Shown here: piece by piece, positions 10,034 through 20,211 of the stretch | Numbering within the stretch: the first letter of the stretch is position 1 | How the letters are laid out: every line of letters starts with the position of its first letter | Origin: Robiginitalea aurantiaca | GTDB lineage: Bacteria; Bacteroidota; Bacteroidia; Flavobacteriales; Flavobacteriaceae | NCBI RefSeq assembly: GCF_030380815.1 | Contig: NZ_JAUDUY010000003.1 | Span: 124,001 to 188,000, forward strand | Length of the DNA: 64,000 bases | Direction: 5' to 3' | Program-made: the position numbers and the translations under genes | Notes under the pieces: model-generated | What the model saw: the letters and a program-made list of their open reading frames with translations, nothing else | Told to the model about the DNA's origin: nothing | Database searches by the model: none

Positions 10034-10195
10034 AACAGATTTCTAAGCGCAATATTCAGTAACTGAAAGGACATTGCAGCTTATGGGAATAACTTGTTTA
10101 ACGGGGGTGGGGGTCAGTGCCCCAATTCCACACGAATGACCCCTCTCAGATCGGGGTGAATCCTTGGATCGCATAGTTGTAGCCTCCTCAAAACC

Positions 10196-10232
10196 AAAAA
10201 AATTCCGCTCGGGCAGGCTCGGCGGGTTTTTT
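10196..10232 (+). terminator. Possible terminator after the universal stress protein gene
   Basis: An A-run and TTCCGC are followed, after a GC-rich loop, by GCGGG and six T. The stem has one mismatch and one G-T pair. It lies about 160 nt after the stress-protein stop, further than usual, so its assignment is uncertain. Confidence 0.4.
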
Positions 10233-10280
10233 AATTTCTGGATCACGTCATGAAAATTGCGATTGATCCTGGAAAATACC

Positions 10281-10405
10281 GGAGTAGCTGCGCTGCTCCA
10301 GGTCCGAGCCTCCAAATAGCTCCGGTGGAGCTATTTTAGCGAGGAGACAGGCGGTGTGGTGGCCTTGAGATAAATGAATTGCTCCAGGAGTAGCTGCGCT
10401 GCTCC
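10281..10405. repeat. Two copies of a 19-nt near-palindrome with a hairpin between them
   Basis: GGAGTAGCTGCGCTGCTCC occurs at 10281-10299 and again at 10387-10405, identical in both. Each copy can fold on itself (GGAGTAGC with GCTGCTCC, one G-T pair). Between them AAATAGCTCC-GGT-GGAGCTATTT is a perfect 10-bp stem, extendable by flanking CCTC/GAGG. No gene overlaps it. Confidence 0.7.
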
Positions 10406-10466
10406 GGATAATCTCCAGTCCTGCAATTACAGTTCACTTCGCCTATTGGCTCAGGTGTCTTAAAAC

Positions 10467-10500
10467 AAAAAATCTGCTCAGGTAAACCTGGCAGATTTTT
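10467..10500 (-). terminator. Bidirectional terminator downstream of tRNA-Ala
   Basis: AAAAAATCTGC pairs with GCAGATTTTT around an inner AGGT/ACCT stem. On the minus strand it follows the tRNA by about 50 nt and ends in a T-run, as expected for tRNA transcription termination; it would also work on the plus strand. Confidence 0.75.
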
Positions 10501-10547
10501 ATGATTTTAATCCACAGCCGAACTGTAATCGTGAACCGTGAGTGATC

Positions 10548-10622
<75 letters not shown>

Positions 10623-10748
10623 GAACTAGAACGCAAAAAAAAGACTTTTTAGGGAGGTATCAAAATACAGGCCTTATTTTATCTTTCATAAAGGCCCGAT
10701 TGCTTTTTTCAGACTATTTTTGGGACAATTAGGACAAAACACAGACAG

Positions 10749-11459
10749 ATGGAAGATTTAAAAGGCAAGGTTGCATATATAACGGGAGGTTCCAAAGGCA
10801 TAGGACTCGGTATTGCACGGGAATTAGTCGATAGCGGTATGCGGGTTGCAATTTCCGGACGGGGGGCATCGGACCTGGAGAATGCTGTGGCGTTACTCGG
10901 CCCGGAAAACGCCATGGGAATCATATCAGACGTAACACGGCTTGAAGATGAAACCTCCGCCGTTGAGAAAATCATCGATCGCTGGGGACAGCTTGACGTC
11001 GTTGTAGCCAATGCAGGGGTTGGACATTTTGCACCTATCGATGAATTGGAAGCCAGTGCATGGCACCAAATGATCAACACCAACCTGAATGGGGTCTACC
11101 ATACCCTGATGGCCTCTATGGACCCACTAAAGGCTTCTAAGGGCTATTATATTACTATTGCAAGTCTTGCGGGTACTAATTTCTTTGCCCAGGGAGCGGG
11201 ATACAATGCGACAAAATTTGGCGTAGTAGGATTTACGCAGGCTGTGATGCTGGACTTAAGGCCGCACGGGGTAAAAGTATCCACCATTATGCCGGGGTCT
11301 GTATCTACTTATTTTAATGATCACACCCCATCTTCCAAGGACGCCTGGAAAATTCAGCCGGAGGATATTGGCCGGTTGGTAAAGGATCTTCTTCAAATGC
11401 ATCCGAGGACGTTACCCAGCAAAATAGAAGTACGGCCTACGCGCCCGGATTTAAAGTAA
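10749..11459 (+). CDS. SDR family NAD(P)-dependent oxidoreductase
   Basis: 236-aa classical short-chain dehydrogenase. The cofactor loop is TGGSKGIGLGIA near residue 12, the NAG motif is VVANAGVG near 87, and the catalytic residues are Ser in TIASLAG (about 138), Tyr and Lys in YNATKFG (about 151-155). Substrate unknown; the fold is shared with 3-ketoacyl-ACP reductases but the downstream sequence is not diagnostic. Its stop codon abuts the stop of the convergent AddB-like gene with no gap, so the two transcripts must overlap at their ends. Confidence 0.88.
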   Translation: MEDLKGKVAYITGGSKGIGLGIARELVDSGMRVAISGRGASDLENAVALLGPENAMGIISDVTRLEDETSAVEKIIDRWGQLDVVVANAGVGHFAPIDELEASAWHQMINTNLNGVYHTLMASMDPLKASKGYYITIASLAGTNFFAQGAGYNATKFGVVGFTQAVMLDLRPHGVKVSTIMPGSVSTYFNDHTPSSKDAWKIQPEDIGRLVKDLLQMHPRTLPSKIEVRPTRPDLK

Positions 11460-14210
11460 TCAGATCCGTTCTATCGGCTCTATCGGAATAGTTGCATTAA
11501 AGAGTTCAGCGATAAGTGATTTAAGGGTCTCCTCAAAATGCAAAAGGACCTTTCGGTTAATGACTTCGTCCTGTTTATTGGGAGCAGTTTTTATTCCAAA
11601 CCATTGAAATTCCGAACGGATATTCTTAAAAGAGAATACGCCTGCCCTGAAATTGGAGTCCGGCTCCTCAATTTCTTGCTGCATTAGCCAGGCGTAACAC
11701 ATTACCTGAAAAGCTTTGGATTTCTTCGGGTCTTCGCGCAGGCTTTGCCAATCCGTAATCCTCAGGTTGGTGGGCTCCACCCTTCCCGTTTTATAGTCAA
11801 TAATATGCAAGGCGCCGTCCACGGTTTCAACCCGGTCAACGGTACCTTTAATACGAACCGGAAAATCACAACCTGGAACATTGTTAAGCAAGCGCGTTAA
11901 CTTTTTCTCAATTCCCAGGATGCGTACTTCGTGCAATTTGATGCGCTTTAATTCTATTTCAAGGAATAGTTCAATGTATTTCCCCATAACACTTAAGGCA
12001 ATCAGGTTTTTCCCACCTGCTTTGCTCCCTTTGAGATAGTGTTTCTCAAAAGCACCTGATAACACCTCGGGGACCTGGTTTTTCATCTGCCTGAGATGTT
12101 CGGGCGTCAGAATCTGTCCAAGTAAGGGCAGATAAAGGAGTTCAAGGGTTTCATGAATGACGTTTCCAAAGGTATTTGCCGCAATGGTTTCTTCTAAAAG
12201 CAAAGTATCATGGATTCCCAGAATCGTTTTACGGTAGAATTCAAGAGGATCTTCGATATATCTGCTAAGGGAAGTAGGTGAAAATCCCGTAGAGGCCTTC
12301 CTGCCAAGGTACTCCAGTAAAGACGAACTTTTGTCTATCGCTTTCAGGAGGGTAGGAGCAATACCGGATTCAGGAGCTGCCAGATTATGCTGTATAAACC
12401 CGGACATCCTGGGGTCGTTCCTCAATTGATGTATAAAGCGGCTTGGCTCTCCGCCTTCGAGGACATCGGGTTCCGTATTATAGCAGATGTATATGTTTTT
12501 GGCCCTTTGCAAGAGGCGATAGAAGTGATAGGTATATACGGCATCTTTTTCCTTAAAGGTGGGGAGTCCAAATTCTCTTTTAACTTCGAAAGGAATAAAA
12601 GAGCTGTTCGTTTTACCTGCCGGAAGTACCCCTTCATTTACCGAAGTTATCACCACAGTTTCAAAGTCCAGGCACCTGCTTTCGAGCATCCCCATTATTT
12701 GTAATCCTTCCAGGGGTTTTCCTTCGAAATCCAGGGTGTCCTCTGCCAAAAGTTGCTCAAAAAGCATAAGAAGGGACCTGTTATCCGAAATAAAGGGGTA
12801 GGTGCGATTTAAATCGGATAACTGATTGAATAAAAGGTGAAAATGCCTCAGGAATTCAAGGCTTACCGTATCCTGAGAATTCATATAAACGCGCTTTAAG
12901 TCCTCAAGAAGGTCCGTAAAGCGGGCAATCAACTGCCCTGGCCCCGGAGGCGGATACAAAGAGACCAGGGTTTCAATTTGCTGGGGAAACCCATAATACT
13001 GGAGATCTTTTGAATTCAGATAGATAATGTTATCCCGAATAATGCGTCCTGAAGCCACCGTGCTGTTAAAGCCCATCTCCGTAAACCACTCCTGAAGAAA
13101 GGGATGTGTCAGAAGTTCAAGTAATGTTTTTGCCTGTACTCCTCTTTTTGGGTTACCCTTATACAATTGGAAGAGCACCTTAAAAAGGTGCGCCAGGGAA
13201 CTGTCTTTTAAAGGATAGCCCATGGTTATATTCACCCCGTCCAGGGCTTCGGGAAGGCTGTGTAATACAGGGTTTAAAAGGCTTTCATCTCCCAGGATCA
13301 GGGCTGTGTTTTCCAGCTTTCTGGAATCCTCCTTCAGGAGGTCGCCAATGAGACCCCCGGCGTATTTGGCCTGGGCAACAGATTTGGGCAGGCCTGCAAT
13401 CTGGATGTTTTTTTCAGTACTGAAGTGCATGCCGACCCCCTTGGGAGCCACATTTTTTAAGGATTTCCAGGAATTGAAATGTTTTCTAAGGAAGTAACCT
13501 GCATCGTGGAGGGTATTCTCGAGGTAATATTCATCGGCATCCCAGAAGATATCCGCCCGATCATTTTCGAGTAGTTCCCGAATAATGAATTCCTCAGCCT
13601 TATTCAGGGCATTAAAACCAGCGAAAATATAATGCAAAGAAGGATTCAATTTCTGGTATTCAGCAACCCTGGAGGCGGCCTTTCGATAGACTTGCCCCTG
13701 ATACCCCAAACCCTCTTTCTCGAGACGATTTCGAAATCGCTGGTAAATGGGCAGCAGTGATTTCCAGAAGCGAACTTGTTTATCGATCATTGGGGTAGAA
13801 CTTCCATCTGGTGTCCAATGCCTGATTTCCTGAAGGGAACCCAGATAGTCAAAAAATTGGATCTCGTCTACCAGGTACCGGTCGATTTCATTGAAGTCCT
13901 GAAGAAGCATCCCACCCCAGCGACTGAAGTCGTAGAAAGATTCCTCCTCCAGGCCTTTTTCATCTCTATAGGCTTCGTAAAGATTGAACATCAGCTTGGT
14001 GGACGTGGCGTATTGCAGCTCTGAAATTTCGGCAATGAAGGTCTCAATACTGAGAATTTTTGGAGCCAGTAGCGTCTTATGTGTTTTTGTGGCCATCAGG
14101 TTCTTCAGGAAATAGCCGGCCCTTTTACTTGGGAGGATAAATACATAGTCTTCCGGCTTGCTGTGCCAAGCACCAAAATCTTCTAAAACCGATTCAAGGA
14201 ATGAGATCAT
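11460..14210 (-). CDS. PD-(D/E)XK nuclease family protein, AddB-like
   Basis: 916 aa. The N-terminus has a helicase-like fold without a Walker A motif; VFILPSKRAGYFL near residue 25 occupies its place. The C-terminal third holds a RecB-type nuclease with HIIDYKTGRVEP (near residue 795, catalytic Asp and Lys) and downstream QVMCYAW. This is the organisation of AddB, the nuclease partner of an AddA helicase in double-strand break resection. The probable partner is the UvrD-like protein at 16980-20102 on the same strand, separated by ompA and kbl. ATG start. The usual AddB iron-sulphur cysteines are not obvious. Confidence 0.8.
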   Translation of the reverse strand: MISFLESVLEDFGAWHSKPEDYVFILPSKRAGYFLKNLMATKTHKTLLAPKILSIETFIAEISELQYATSTKLMFNLYEAYRDEKGLEEESFYDFSRWGGMLLQDFNEIDRYLVDEIQFFDYLGSLQEIRHWTPDGSSTPMIDKQVRFWKSLLPIYQRFRNRLEKEGLGYQGQVYRKAASRVAEYQKLNPSLHYIFAGFNALNKAEEFIIRELLENDRADIFWDADEYYLENTLHDAGYFLRKHFNSWKSLKNVAPKGVGMHFSTEKNIQIAGLPKSVAQAKYAGGLIGDLLKEDSRKLENTALILGDESLLNPVLHSLPEALDGVNITMGYPLKDSSLAHLFKVLFQLYKGNPKRGVQAKTLLELLTHPFLQEWFTEMGFNSTVASGRIIRDNIIYLNSKDLQYYGFPQQIETLVSLYPPPGPGQLIARFTDLLEDLKRVYMNSQDTVSLEFLRHFHLLFNQLSDLNRTYPFISDNRSLLMLFEQLLAEDTLDFEGKPLEGLQIMGMLESRCLDFETVVITSVNEGVLPAGKTNSSFIPFEVKREFGLPTFKEKDAVYTYHFYRLLQRAKNIYICYNTEPDVLEGGEPSRFIHQLRNDPRMSGFIQHNLAAPESGIAPTLLKAIDKSSSLLEYLGRKASTGFSPTSLSRYIEDPLEFYRKTILGIHDTLLLEETIAANTFGNVIHETLELLYLPLLGQILTPEHLRQMKNQVPEVLSGAFEKHYLKGSKAGGKNLIALSVMGKYIELFLEIELKRIKLHEVRILGIEKKLTRLLNNVPGCDFPVRIKGTVDRVETVDGALHIIDYKTGRVEPTNLRITDWQSLREDPKKSKAFQVMCYAWLMQQEIEEPDSNFRAGVFSFKNIRSEFQWFGIKTAPNKQDEVINRKVLLHFEETLKSLIAELFNATIPIEPIERI

Positions 14211-14219
14211 GTTTAAAAA

Positions 14220-14254
14220 TAAAAAAAAAGCCCCGGCAGAAATGCCGGGGCTTT
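14220..14254 (-). terminator. Intrinsic terminator of ompA
   Basis: AAAGCCCCGGCA pairs perfectly with TGCCGGGGCTTT around a four-base loop, and on the minus strand the stem is followed by a run of T. It sits 23 bp after the ompA stop and just before the AddB-like start, so it should separate the two. Confidence 0.9.
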
Positions 14255-14276
14255 CATTATGTAAGAATGTTTATTC

Positions 14277-15662
14277 TTAGTTATTCGGAGTTTCACCGTG
14301 AATCTCAACCCTACGGTTGGTTCTTCTACCTTCGCGGGTGTTGTTATCCGCGATTGGGCGCTCTTCACCATATCCTACAGAAGTCATTCTTTCAGAAGGA
14401 ATACCTTTCTCGATAAGGTAATTCATTACAGATTGAGCTCGCTCACCTGACAATCTCTTGTTAAGGGCGTCGCTACCAGTGCTGTCGGTGTGACCTTCAA
14501 TTCTGAATTTAACGTTAGGATAATCGTCAAGAATATCGGCAATGTTATCTAGAACATCTGCTGACTGAGGCTTGATCGTTGATTTACCAGTGTCAAACAG
14601 GATCGTCTTAGCGTAATCCAGAAGCGTCTTACGAACGGCTTCAGTTACTTCAGGACAACCGTTGTTGGCAACTGTTCCTACGAGGTCAGGACAGAGATCA
14701 TCTTTGTCTGGAATTCCGTCACCGTCACGATCTGGCCATGGGCATCCGTTGTTTTCAGCTGGACCTGGCTCATTAGGACATTCATCGTCTTTGTCAGCAA
14801 CTCCATCGCCGTCAGCATCAGGACATCCTGCAAGAGCAACTAATCCTGGAGTGTTTGGACAAGCATCGTCTTTGTCGATTACAGTATCGCCGTCTGAATC
14901 AGGGCAACCGTTGTATTCAACTGGACCTGGAGTGTTCGGACAGGCATCTTTGGAATCTTCGATACCATCGCCGTCTGAATCAGGACAACCGTTGAAAGCT
15001 TCAAGTCCGGGTACTTCAGGACAAGCATCGTCTTTGTCGTAGATGCCATCACCGTCTGTATCTGTACCACCGAAGCGGATAGAAACACCTGCCATATGCT
15101 GGAAGTGCGTTACACCGTAGTCTTCGAAAGTGTGTTTGTAAGTAGATTGAAGGGTAAGTCCGATCCAGTCACTGAACCAGTAATCAAATCCAAGACCACC
15201 GTTTACAGTACCAGCTCCAATTTCGTCTACCCAAGTATAACCCCCACCAATTTCGATGAAAGGAGTAAAGCGACGTCCTTGAAGGAAGGCATATTTAAGA
15301 ACACCATCAACAGCGTAATGAGATACGTCGTCTACTCTGGTGTCGCCTAGTTTGCTAATCCTGTTCAGGGATCCACGAACACCAGCGGAGAAACCATCTC
15401 CTACATAACGCGAAATACCCAGGTAAGAAACGGATGGCAAAATGTTCCAGTGGTCATTCACATTGAAGTACTCATCAAACAAACCTCCTGTTTCATAATT
15501 CGGAAGGAAAGAAGCAGGTGTGGAATTTGTAGGATAAACATCAATAGCGTTTATACCAATTGTGAACTGCCACGGATTATCCTCATCCTGAGCTTGAATG
15601 TTGTTAAACCCTAAAAGGATAAGGGTCACAACTAATAATCTACAAAGCTGTTTCATGTTCAA
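14277..15662 (-). CDS. OmpA family protein with thrombospondin type-3 repeats
   Basis: 461 aa. A signal peptide ends near NNIQAQDED; an eight-strand-type barrel covers about residues 30-195. Five calcium-binding thrombospondin type-3 repeats (DxDGDGxxDxxDxCP) span about 200-340. The C-terminal OmpA domain (about 345-455) contains [20 protein letters not shown] and RTNRRVEI, which bind peptidoglycan. It is a major outer-membrane-to-wall anchor, expected to be abundant. In line with that it has a perfect consensus promoter, a strong terminator, and third-codon positions richer in A/T than its neighbours. Confidence 0.93.
   Translation of the reverse strand: MNMKQLCRLLVVTLILLGFNNIQAQDEDNPWQFTIGINAIDVYPTNSTPASFLPNYETGGLFDEYFNVNDHWNILPSVSYLGISRYVGDGFSAGVRGSLNRISKLGDTRVDDVSHYAVDGVLKYAFLQGRRFTPFIEIGGGYTWVDEIGAGTVNGGLGFDYWFSDWIGLTLQSTYKHTFEDYGVTHFQHMAGVSIRFGGTDTDGDGIYDKDDACPEVPGLEAFNGCPDSDGDGIEDSKDACPNTPGPVEYNGCPDSDGDTVIDKDDACPNTPGLVALAGCPDADGDGVADKDDECPNEPGPAENNGCPWPDRDGDGIPDKDDLCPDLVGTVANNGCPEVTEAVRKTLLDYAKTILFDTGKSTIKPQSADVLDNIADILDDYPNVKFRIEGHTDSTGSDALNKRLSGERAQSVMNYLIEKGIPSERMTSVGYGEERPIADNNTREGRRTNRRVEIHGETPNN
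14640..15065 (-). repeat. DNA encoding five thrombospondin type-3 repeats
   Basis: Five in-frame repeats of roughly 75-80 bp each encode DSDGDG-type calcium loops separated by NGCP or AGCP. The similarity at DNA level (recurrent tcgtctttgtc and gtctgaatcagg) could allow repeat-number change by recombination. Confidence 0.8.
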
Positions 15663-15690
15663 ATTTTTAAGTTTAAGTGTTTATCAGACG

Positions 15691-15721
15691 CAAATGTAAG
15701 TTGTTAAGAATTATTAACAAA
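15691..15721 (-). promoter_or_regulatory. Consensus Bacteroidota promoter of ompA
   Basis: On the minus strand TTTG (15718-15721) is followed after exactly 19 nt by TACATTTG (15691-15698), a full match to TTTG-N19-TAnnTTTG. Transcription would start about 20 nt upstream of the ompA ATG-proximal leader. Confidence 0.85.
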
Positions 15722-15782
15722 ATCAATTTCCCATTTTTTATCGCATTTTAGGCCACCTCAATACCTTAATATGTATATGAGT

Positions 15783-16976
15783 TTATATTACATTTAATCC
15801 CTTACCTACCTCTATGAAAGCCTTTATAGCCCGATCCAGGTGCTCTTTAGTATGCGCAGCAGAGAGTTGAACGCGTATACGAGCCTTGCCCTTGGGCACT
15901 ACAGGATAGAAAAACCCTATAACGTAAATTCCGCGATCTAAAAGCATATTCGCCATATCCTGGGAAAGCTTGGCATCGTATAGCATTACGGGTACAATGG
16001 CAGAATCCCCATCAATGATATCAAATCCGGCTGCTTTCATTCTCGTTTTGAAATAGATTGTATTCTCATCGAGTTGCTGTTTTAGACTGTTGTCCCGCTC
16101 CAGCAATTCAAAAACCTTTAATGAAGCCCCGACGATGGCGGGAGCCAGGGAGTTCGAGAAAAGATACGGGCGGGAACGTTGCCTGAGCATTTCAATAATC
16201 TCTTTTTTTCCGGTCGTGTAGCCCCCCATAGCCCCCCCCATGGCTTTTCCGAGGGTTCCTGTGATGATGTCTATCCGTCCCATGACTCCTTTTTCTTCCA
16301 GGGTTCCGATCCCTGTCTCGCCTATAAATCCCGTAGCATGGCATTCATCGATCATGATCATTGCATCGTAGCGTTCTGCCAGGGTGCATATTTCATCCAG
16401 AGGGGCGACAAGTCCGTCCATAGAAAAAACCCCGTCTGTTACGATGAGTTTAAATCTGGCGCCATCTTCCCGTGCCTGTTTTAACTGGGCTTCCAGATCC
16501 TGCATATCTGCATTGGCATAACGGTATCTTTTGGCTTTGCACAGCCGGACTCCGTCAATAATGGAGGCGTGGTTAAGGGAGTCCGAGATTATAGCGTCTT
16601 CAGGCCCCAGCAAGGGTTCAAAAACCCCTCCGTTGGCGTCAAAGGCCGCAGCGTATAAAATGGTGTCCTCGGTACCGTAAAAATCGGCGATCCGTTTCTC
16701 GAGTTTCTTGTGGATATCCTGCGTCCCGCAAATGAACCGGACCGATGACATCCCAAAGCCGTGACTGTCCAGGGTGTCTTTGGCCGCCTGGATGACTTCA
16801 GGGTGGGCGGAAAGTCCGAGGTAATTGTTTGCACAGAAGTTCAGCACTTCAGCTCCGGTGGAAATCCGTATCACAGGTCCCTGAGGAGAAGTTATGATCC
16901 GCTCTTCCTTGAATAAACCTGAGTTCCGTATTTCTTCGAGTTCATTTTCAAGATGTTCTTTTATCGATCCGTACAT
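15783..16976 (-). CDS. kbl: Glycine C-acetyltransferase (2-amino-3-ketobutyrate CoA ligase)
   Basis: 397-aa pyridoxal-phosphate enzyme of the alpha-oxoamine synthase family; it converts 2-amino-3-ketobutyrate and CoA to glycine and acetyl-CoA, the second step of threonine breakdown. The PLP lysine is in [13 protein letters not shown] near residue 243; the cofactor motif [12 protein letters not shown] and the substrate residues in [10 protein letters not shown] are present. The length and the [15 protein letters not shown] segment favour Kbl over 5-aminolevulinate or KAPA synthases. It starts 3 bp after the AddA-like stop, so it probably shares that transcript. Confidence 0.92.
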   Translation of the reverse strand: MYGSIKEHLENELEEIRNSGLFKEERIITSPQGPVIRISTGAEVLNFCANNYLGLSAHPEVIQAAKDTLDSHGFGMSSVRFICGTQDIHKKLEKRIADFYGTEDTILYAAAFDANGGVFEPLLGPEDAIISDSLNHASIIDGVRLCKAKRYRYANADMQDLEAQLKQAREDGARFKLIVTDGVFSMDGLVAPLDEICTLAERYDAMIMIDECHATGFIGETGIGTLEEKGVMGRIDIITGTLGKAMGGAMGGYTTGKKEIIEMLRQRSRPYLFSNSLAPAIVGASLKVFELLERDNSLKQQLDENTIYFKTRMKAAGFDIIDGDSAIVPVMLYDAKLSQDMANMLLDRGIYVIGFFYPVVPKGKARIRVQLSAAHTKEHLDRAIKAFIEVGKGLNVI

Positions 16977-16979
16977 AAG

Positions 16980-19900
16980 CTATATAAATTCTGGGTTTAC
17001 TTTGTTTTCGTTGATGTAAATAACGATTGCAGCCTCTACGGGATACCCCATATCTATTATGGCATCCCTGTATTCCCGGACCTGGGCAAGGTGTTTGTTA
17101 TCGGGTTTCCCGGTTTTGTAATCCAGGATCACCGCCTTTTCCCCGAGGAAAACAAGCCGATCGGGGCGTAAAATTAGCCCATTTTTCGTTAGAATTTCCC
17201 GTTCGTTTAAAACACGGGCTCCGGGTCCGAAATAGGAGGCAAGTTGGGGGTGTCCCGTTACGGACTCCAGACGTTGCTGCAGGGATTCTCCATCCACCTG
17301 CTGTATCAACCCCTCCCGTATGATCTGAGATACAGCTTTATCCACATCAGAGGCATAAACGACCAAACTCAGCGCATAGTGCAGGATGTTTCCATACTGC
17401 ATGGCCCTGATCTGTTCGGTGTCTCTGTACCTCTCCTGATTGCTCACAAGCCTGAGGGCAATCCTGTCCCTTCCTGTGTACTGGTAAGGCAGCGGAATCT
17501 TGGCATTCTTGATCTCAGGAGTGTGATCAGGATCTAAAGCCCCAAAGGAATAAACTGTTCTGTCATCTTCCCAAAGTCCTTTTTCAGAAAGGTACCTGAA
17601 ATAAACATCTGAATAGGTCCGCGGGGTTGCAGAAGTGTCCTTTTTTGCAGGGGTTTTACTAATGATGTACAAAGCTTTAACAGCGCGCGTATGGGCCACG
17701 TACAGGAGGTTGTAGGCATCCAGTTCGAGTTTTTCCTGGGCTTCTTCATAGCGTTGAGGCGCTGGGTCACTGTAGTGCATCAGGTTTTTGTTTTTCCCGA
17801 CGAGAACGGAGGTAAAACCGGCATATCGATCCGGGTTTACGGGCAGCCAGATTTTCGGGTTTTTTTCGTAATAGATTTCCGAATGCGCATATGGAAAGAG
17901 AACGACCGGGAATTCGAGTCCTTTGGATTTGTGCACAGTCATCAGCGTAACGGCATTGAATCCGCCCGGAGCACTTATGCTTAGGGAATTTTCCTTTGCT
18001 TTCCAGTGCTCCAGAAAGGTTTGTATTGAGGGATCCCGCCGCTGACCGATTTCCTGTACGATATCCATGTAGAAAATGAGGTAGGCATCCTTCTGCCCTC
18101 CGAGGTTGAACTGCCGGATGGCGAATTCCATTACTTCATAAACCGGTTTCAATCGCGCGCGTTCAGGATGGAAGTTATAGGTAATCAGAAGTTCGTCGAT
18201 ACCGTTCAAATGCCTGGTTATCCAGGCATGTCGATCCTCCATGTCCCGGCTGAGGTAGAATAACAGGTCCAAAGCGTGATTCTGATCTTCCGGCACTACC
18301 AAATACTTCAAAAGGGCCGTCAGAAACTGTATCCCGGGATGGTTCTTCAACAACAATGTCTCTGAAGAACTGACGGGTATTCCCGAATCCATGAGATACT
18401 GCGATAACATCACGCCGTCCCTGCCCTTGCGGGTCAGGATACAAATGTCTCCATAAGCATAACCCCTTCCGGCGAGTTCCCGAAGAATGGTTAGTGTCCT
18501 TTCCGCATAAGCGTCATCCTGGTTTTGGGAATCAGCGGGGATAAACTCCAGATGAACCAGACCCTGATTGTCAAAATGAAACTCCTGCTGATTGCCTTTA
18601 AGAAAGAGGTCCGCATAGCTTTTCCTACTCATATACGCGCTAATATGACTGAAAAAGGTATTGTTAAATTCCACAAGTGGCCTGTGGCTGCGAAAATTCT
18701 TTGGAAGTGGTTGATTCACGGGTTCTACGGGGAAGGGGTTCTTATTCCCTTCGATCAAATCCAGGAATTGCTCGGCCTTCCCTCCCCTCCAGCGATAGAT
18801 GGCTTGTTTGGCATCTCCCACCAAAACCACCGATCCTCTGGCACCCTGTTCAAATTCACCTTCGAGGGCATTGCTGATCAGTGGGACGAGGTTTGCCCAC
18901 TGCAGCTCTGAAGTATCCTGAAATTCATCGATAAAGTAGTGCTGATACCTTTCACCCAGGCGCTCGTAGATATATGGGGCAGGCTGGTCGGCAATATTAT
19001 TGGAAATAATGGTGTTAAAAGCTGAAATCGGCAGGAGTCCTTCCTCGTCACGGAGTTTTTTAAGTTCCTGTTGGAGCAATCCGAGAACGGCAAAAGGGGC
19101 AATGTTTTTATAGGCATTTACCAAAAAATCCCAATAGTGCAATCCCCTGAGGATCTCATCAAAGCCCTTTTTAAATACCGGCAGGAGATTATCCATTTGG
19201 TGTTTTACAGTTTCTTCAACCCTTCCCGGATATAGGGGTTTTTCCCCAAATTCCCGAATCCATTGGCTTTCCAAGTTCAGGTTGAACTGCCCGGCTGAGA
19301 TTTTTTGCAATAGATTTGGGAATGACTTCCGATTAAAATCTGAAAATTCCAGATCATTCGAAGCGACAACGGCAAGGAGTGCTTCGGCATTTCCGATCAG
19401 CGCTTTTTCAATTTCCCTCCGATAGGTGTTCAGTGTTTTTTGGAGCAGCAGAAAATCCTCAATATATTTCTCTGAGAATGCGTCCAAATCCCTGAAATGG
19501 GTTTCATCGAAGAGGAGCTTGCCCATTTGAAGCAGGTCATGGCTAATATCCCAGCTGCGGTCATCTTCAGCTTTTTCGAGTGCAAACTCAACCAGAATTG
19601 CAGTCAGTTTCTGATCTGTTCCCGCTTTTGCGACCAGATTATTCACGGCTTCTTCCAGTAGGGCGTCGGTATCCAGAACTACTTCAAAATTCGAACGCAG
19701 CCCGAGGTCCGGGGCAAATGTCCGCAGAATCCGGTGATTGAATTTGTCGATGGTCGAAACATCAAAAAAGGCGTAATTGTGGAGTATTTGCTGAAGCACG
19801 CCCCGACTTCTATGGATCAGGGTAGTCCGGTCTGTTTGCAGTGCCTCAAGGACTGCCTGAAATAAGGGTGGCGATTGTGAACCCTCTATTCTAAGGGTAG

Positions 19901-20102
19901 CGAAACCCATTAAATTTTCAAGGATACGGGTCTTTAATTCTGAAACCGCTTTGTTGGTAAAGGTGAGTGCGAGAATTCTTCGAAAAGAACGCGCTGAACC
20001 CGGCTGTAAAATTAAAGTGAGATATTCCCGGGCCAGAGTAAAGGTCTTTCCTGAACCCGCTGAGGCATCAAAAATCCGAAAGGCTTGCAGTCGCTCATCC
20101 AT
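16980..20102 (-). CDS. UvrD-type helicase/nuclease, AddA-like
   Basis: About 1040 aa. Superfamily 1A helicase motifs are in order: Walker A DASAGSGKTFTLA near residue 15, ALTFTNKA, FIDEFQDTSELQW near 395 (Walker B), QAIYRWRGGKAEQFL near 440, LMTVHKSKGLEFPVVLFP near 715 and LLYVAHTRA near 795. A RecB-type nuclease at the C-terminus carries ILDYKTGKPD near 1010. It unwinds and resects broken DNA ends, presumably with the AddB-like protein encoded downstream. I chose the ATG at 20102 over the TTG at 20111. No ompA-type consensus promoter was recognised. Confidence 0.88.
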   Translation of the reverse strand: MDERLQAFRIFDASAGSGKTFTLAREYLTLILQPGSARSFRRILALTFTNKAVSELKTRILENLMGFATLRIEGSQSPPLFQAVLEALQTDRTTLIHRSRGVLQQILHNYAFFDVSTIDKFNHRILRTFAPDLGLRSNFEVVLDTDALLEEAVNNLVAKAGTDQKLTAILVEFALEKAEDDRSWDISHDLLQMGKLLFDETHFRDLDAFSEKYIEDFLLLQKTLNTYRREIEKALIGNAEALLAVVASNDLEFSDFNRKSFPNLLQKISAGQFNLNLESQWIREFGEKPLYPGRVEETVKHQMDNLLPVFKKGFDEILRGLHYWDFLVNAYKNIAPFAVLGLLQQELKKLRDEEGLLPISAFNTIISNNIADQPAPYIYERLGERYQHYFIDEFQDTSELQWANLVPLISNALEGEFEQGARGSVVLVGDAKQAIYRWRGGKAEQFLDLIEGNKNPFPVEPVNQPLPKNFRSHRPLVEFNNTFFSHISAYMSRKSYADLFLKGNQQEFHFDNQGLVHLEFIPADSQNQDDAYAERTLTILRELAGRGYAYGDICILTRKGRDGVMLSQYLMDSGIPVSSSETLLLKNHPGIQFLTALLKYLVVPEDQNHALDLLFYLSRDMEDRHAWITRHLNGIDELLITYNFHPERARLKPVYEVMEFAIRQFNLGGQKDAYLIFYMDIVQEIGQRRDPSIQTFLEHWKAKENSLSISAPGGFNAVTLMTVHKSKGLEFPVVLFPYAHSEIYYEKNPKIWLPVNPDRYAGFTSVLVGKNKNLMHYSDPAPQRYEEAQEKLELDAYNLLYVAHTRAVKALYIISKTPAKKDTSATPRTYSDVYFRYLSEKGLWEDDRTVYSFGALDPDHTPEIKNAKIPLPYQYTGRDRIALRLVSNQERYRDTEQIRAMQYGNILHYALSLVVYASDVDKAVSQIIREGLIQQVDGESLQQRLESVTGHPQLASYFGPGARVLNEREILTKNGLILRPDRLVFLGEKAVILDYKTGKPDNKHLAQVREYRDAIIDMGYPVEAAIVIYINENKVNPEFI

Positions 20103-20211
20103 CAGTTGCAAATTAAGGATTCTCCTTAGCTTCTTAACAATTAATTAGCGCAAAGTGTTTGTTAAAAACTGTATTTTTGGTAAACATTTTTGATAACAAA
20201 AACCACGATTT

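Noticed and set aside
10043-10315. 90-codon open frame on the minus strand after the stress-protein gene
   Set aside because: Composition is unlike neighbouring genes, it runs through palindromes and a terminator-like hairpin, and has no recognisable domain.
10709-11083. Antisense frame across the SDR gene
   Set aside because: Mirror of a well-supported short-chain dehydrogenase with all catalytic motifs.
14640-15065. Periodic repeats considered as a possible CRISPR or minisatellite
   Set aside because: The period follows codons of the calcium-binding thrombospondin repeats in ompA, and spacers are not unique foreign sequences.
20172-20194. Full promoter for the superoxide dismutase gene
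   Set aside because: TATTTTTG is present but the only TTTG nearby is 10 nt upstream, not 19, so I list only the box within the gene entry.
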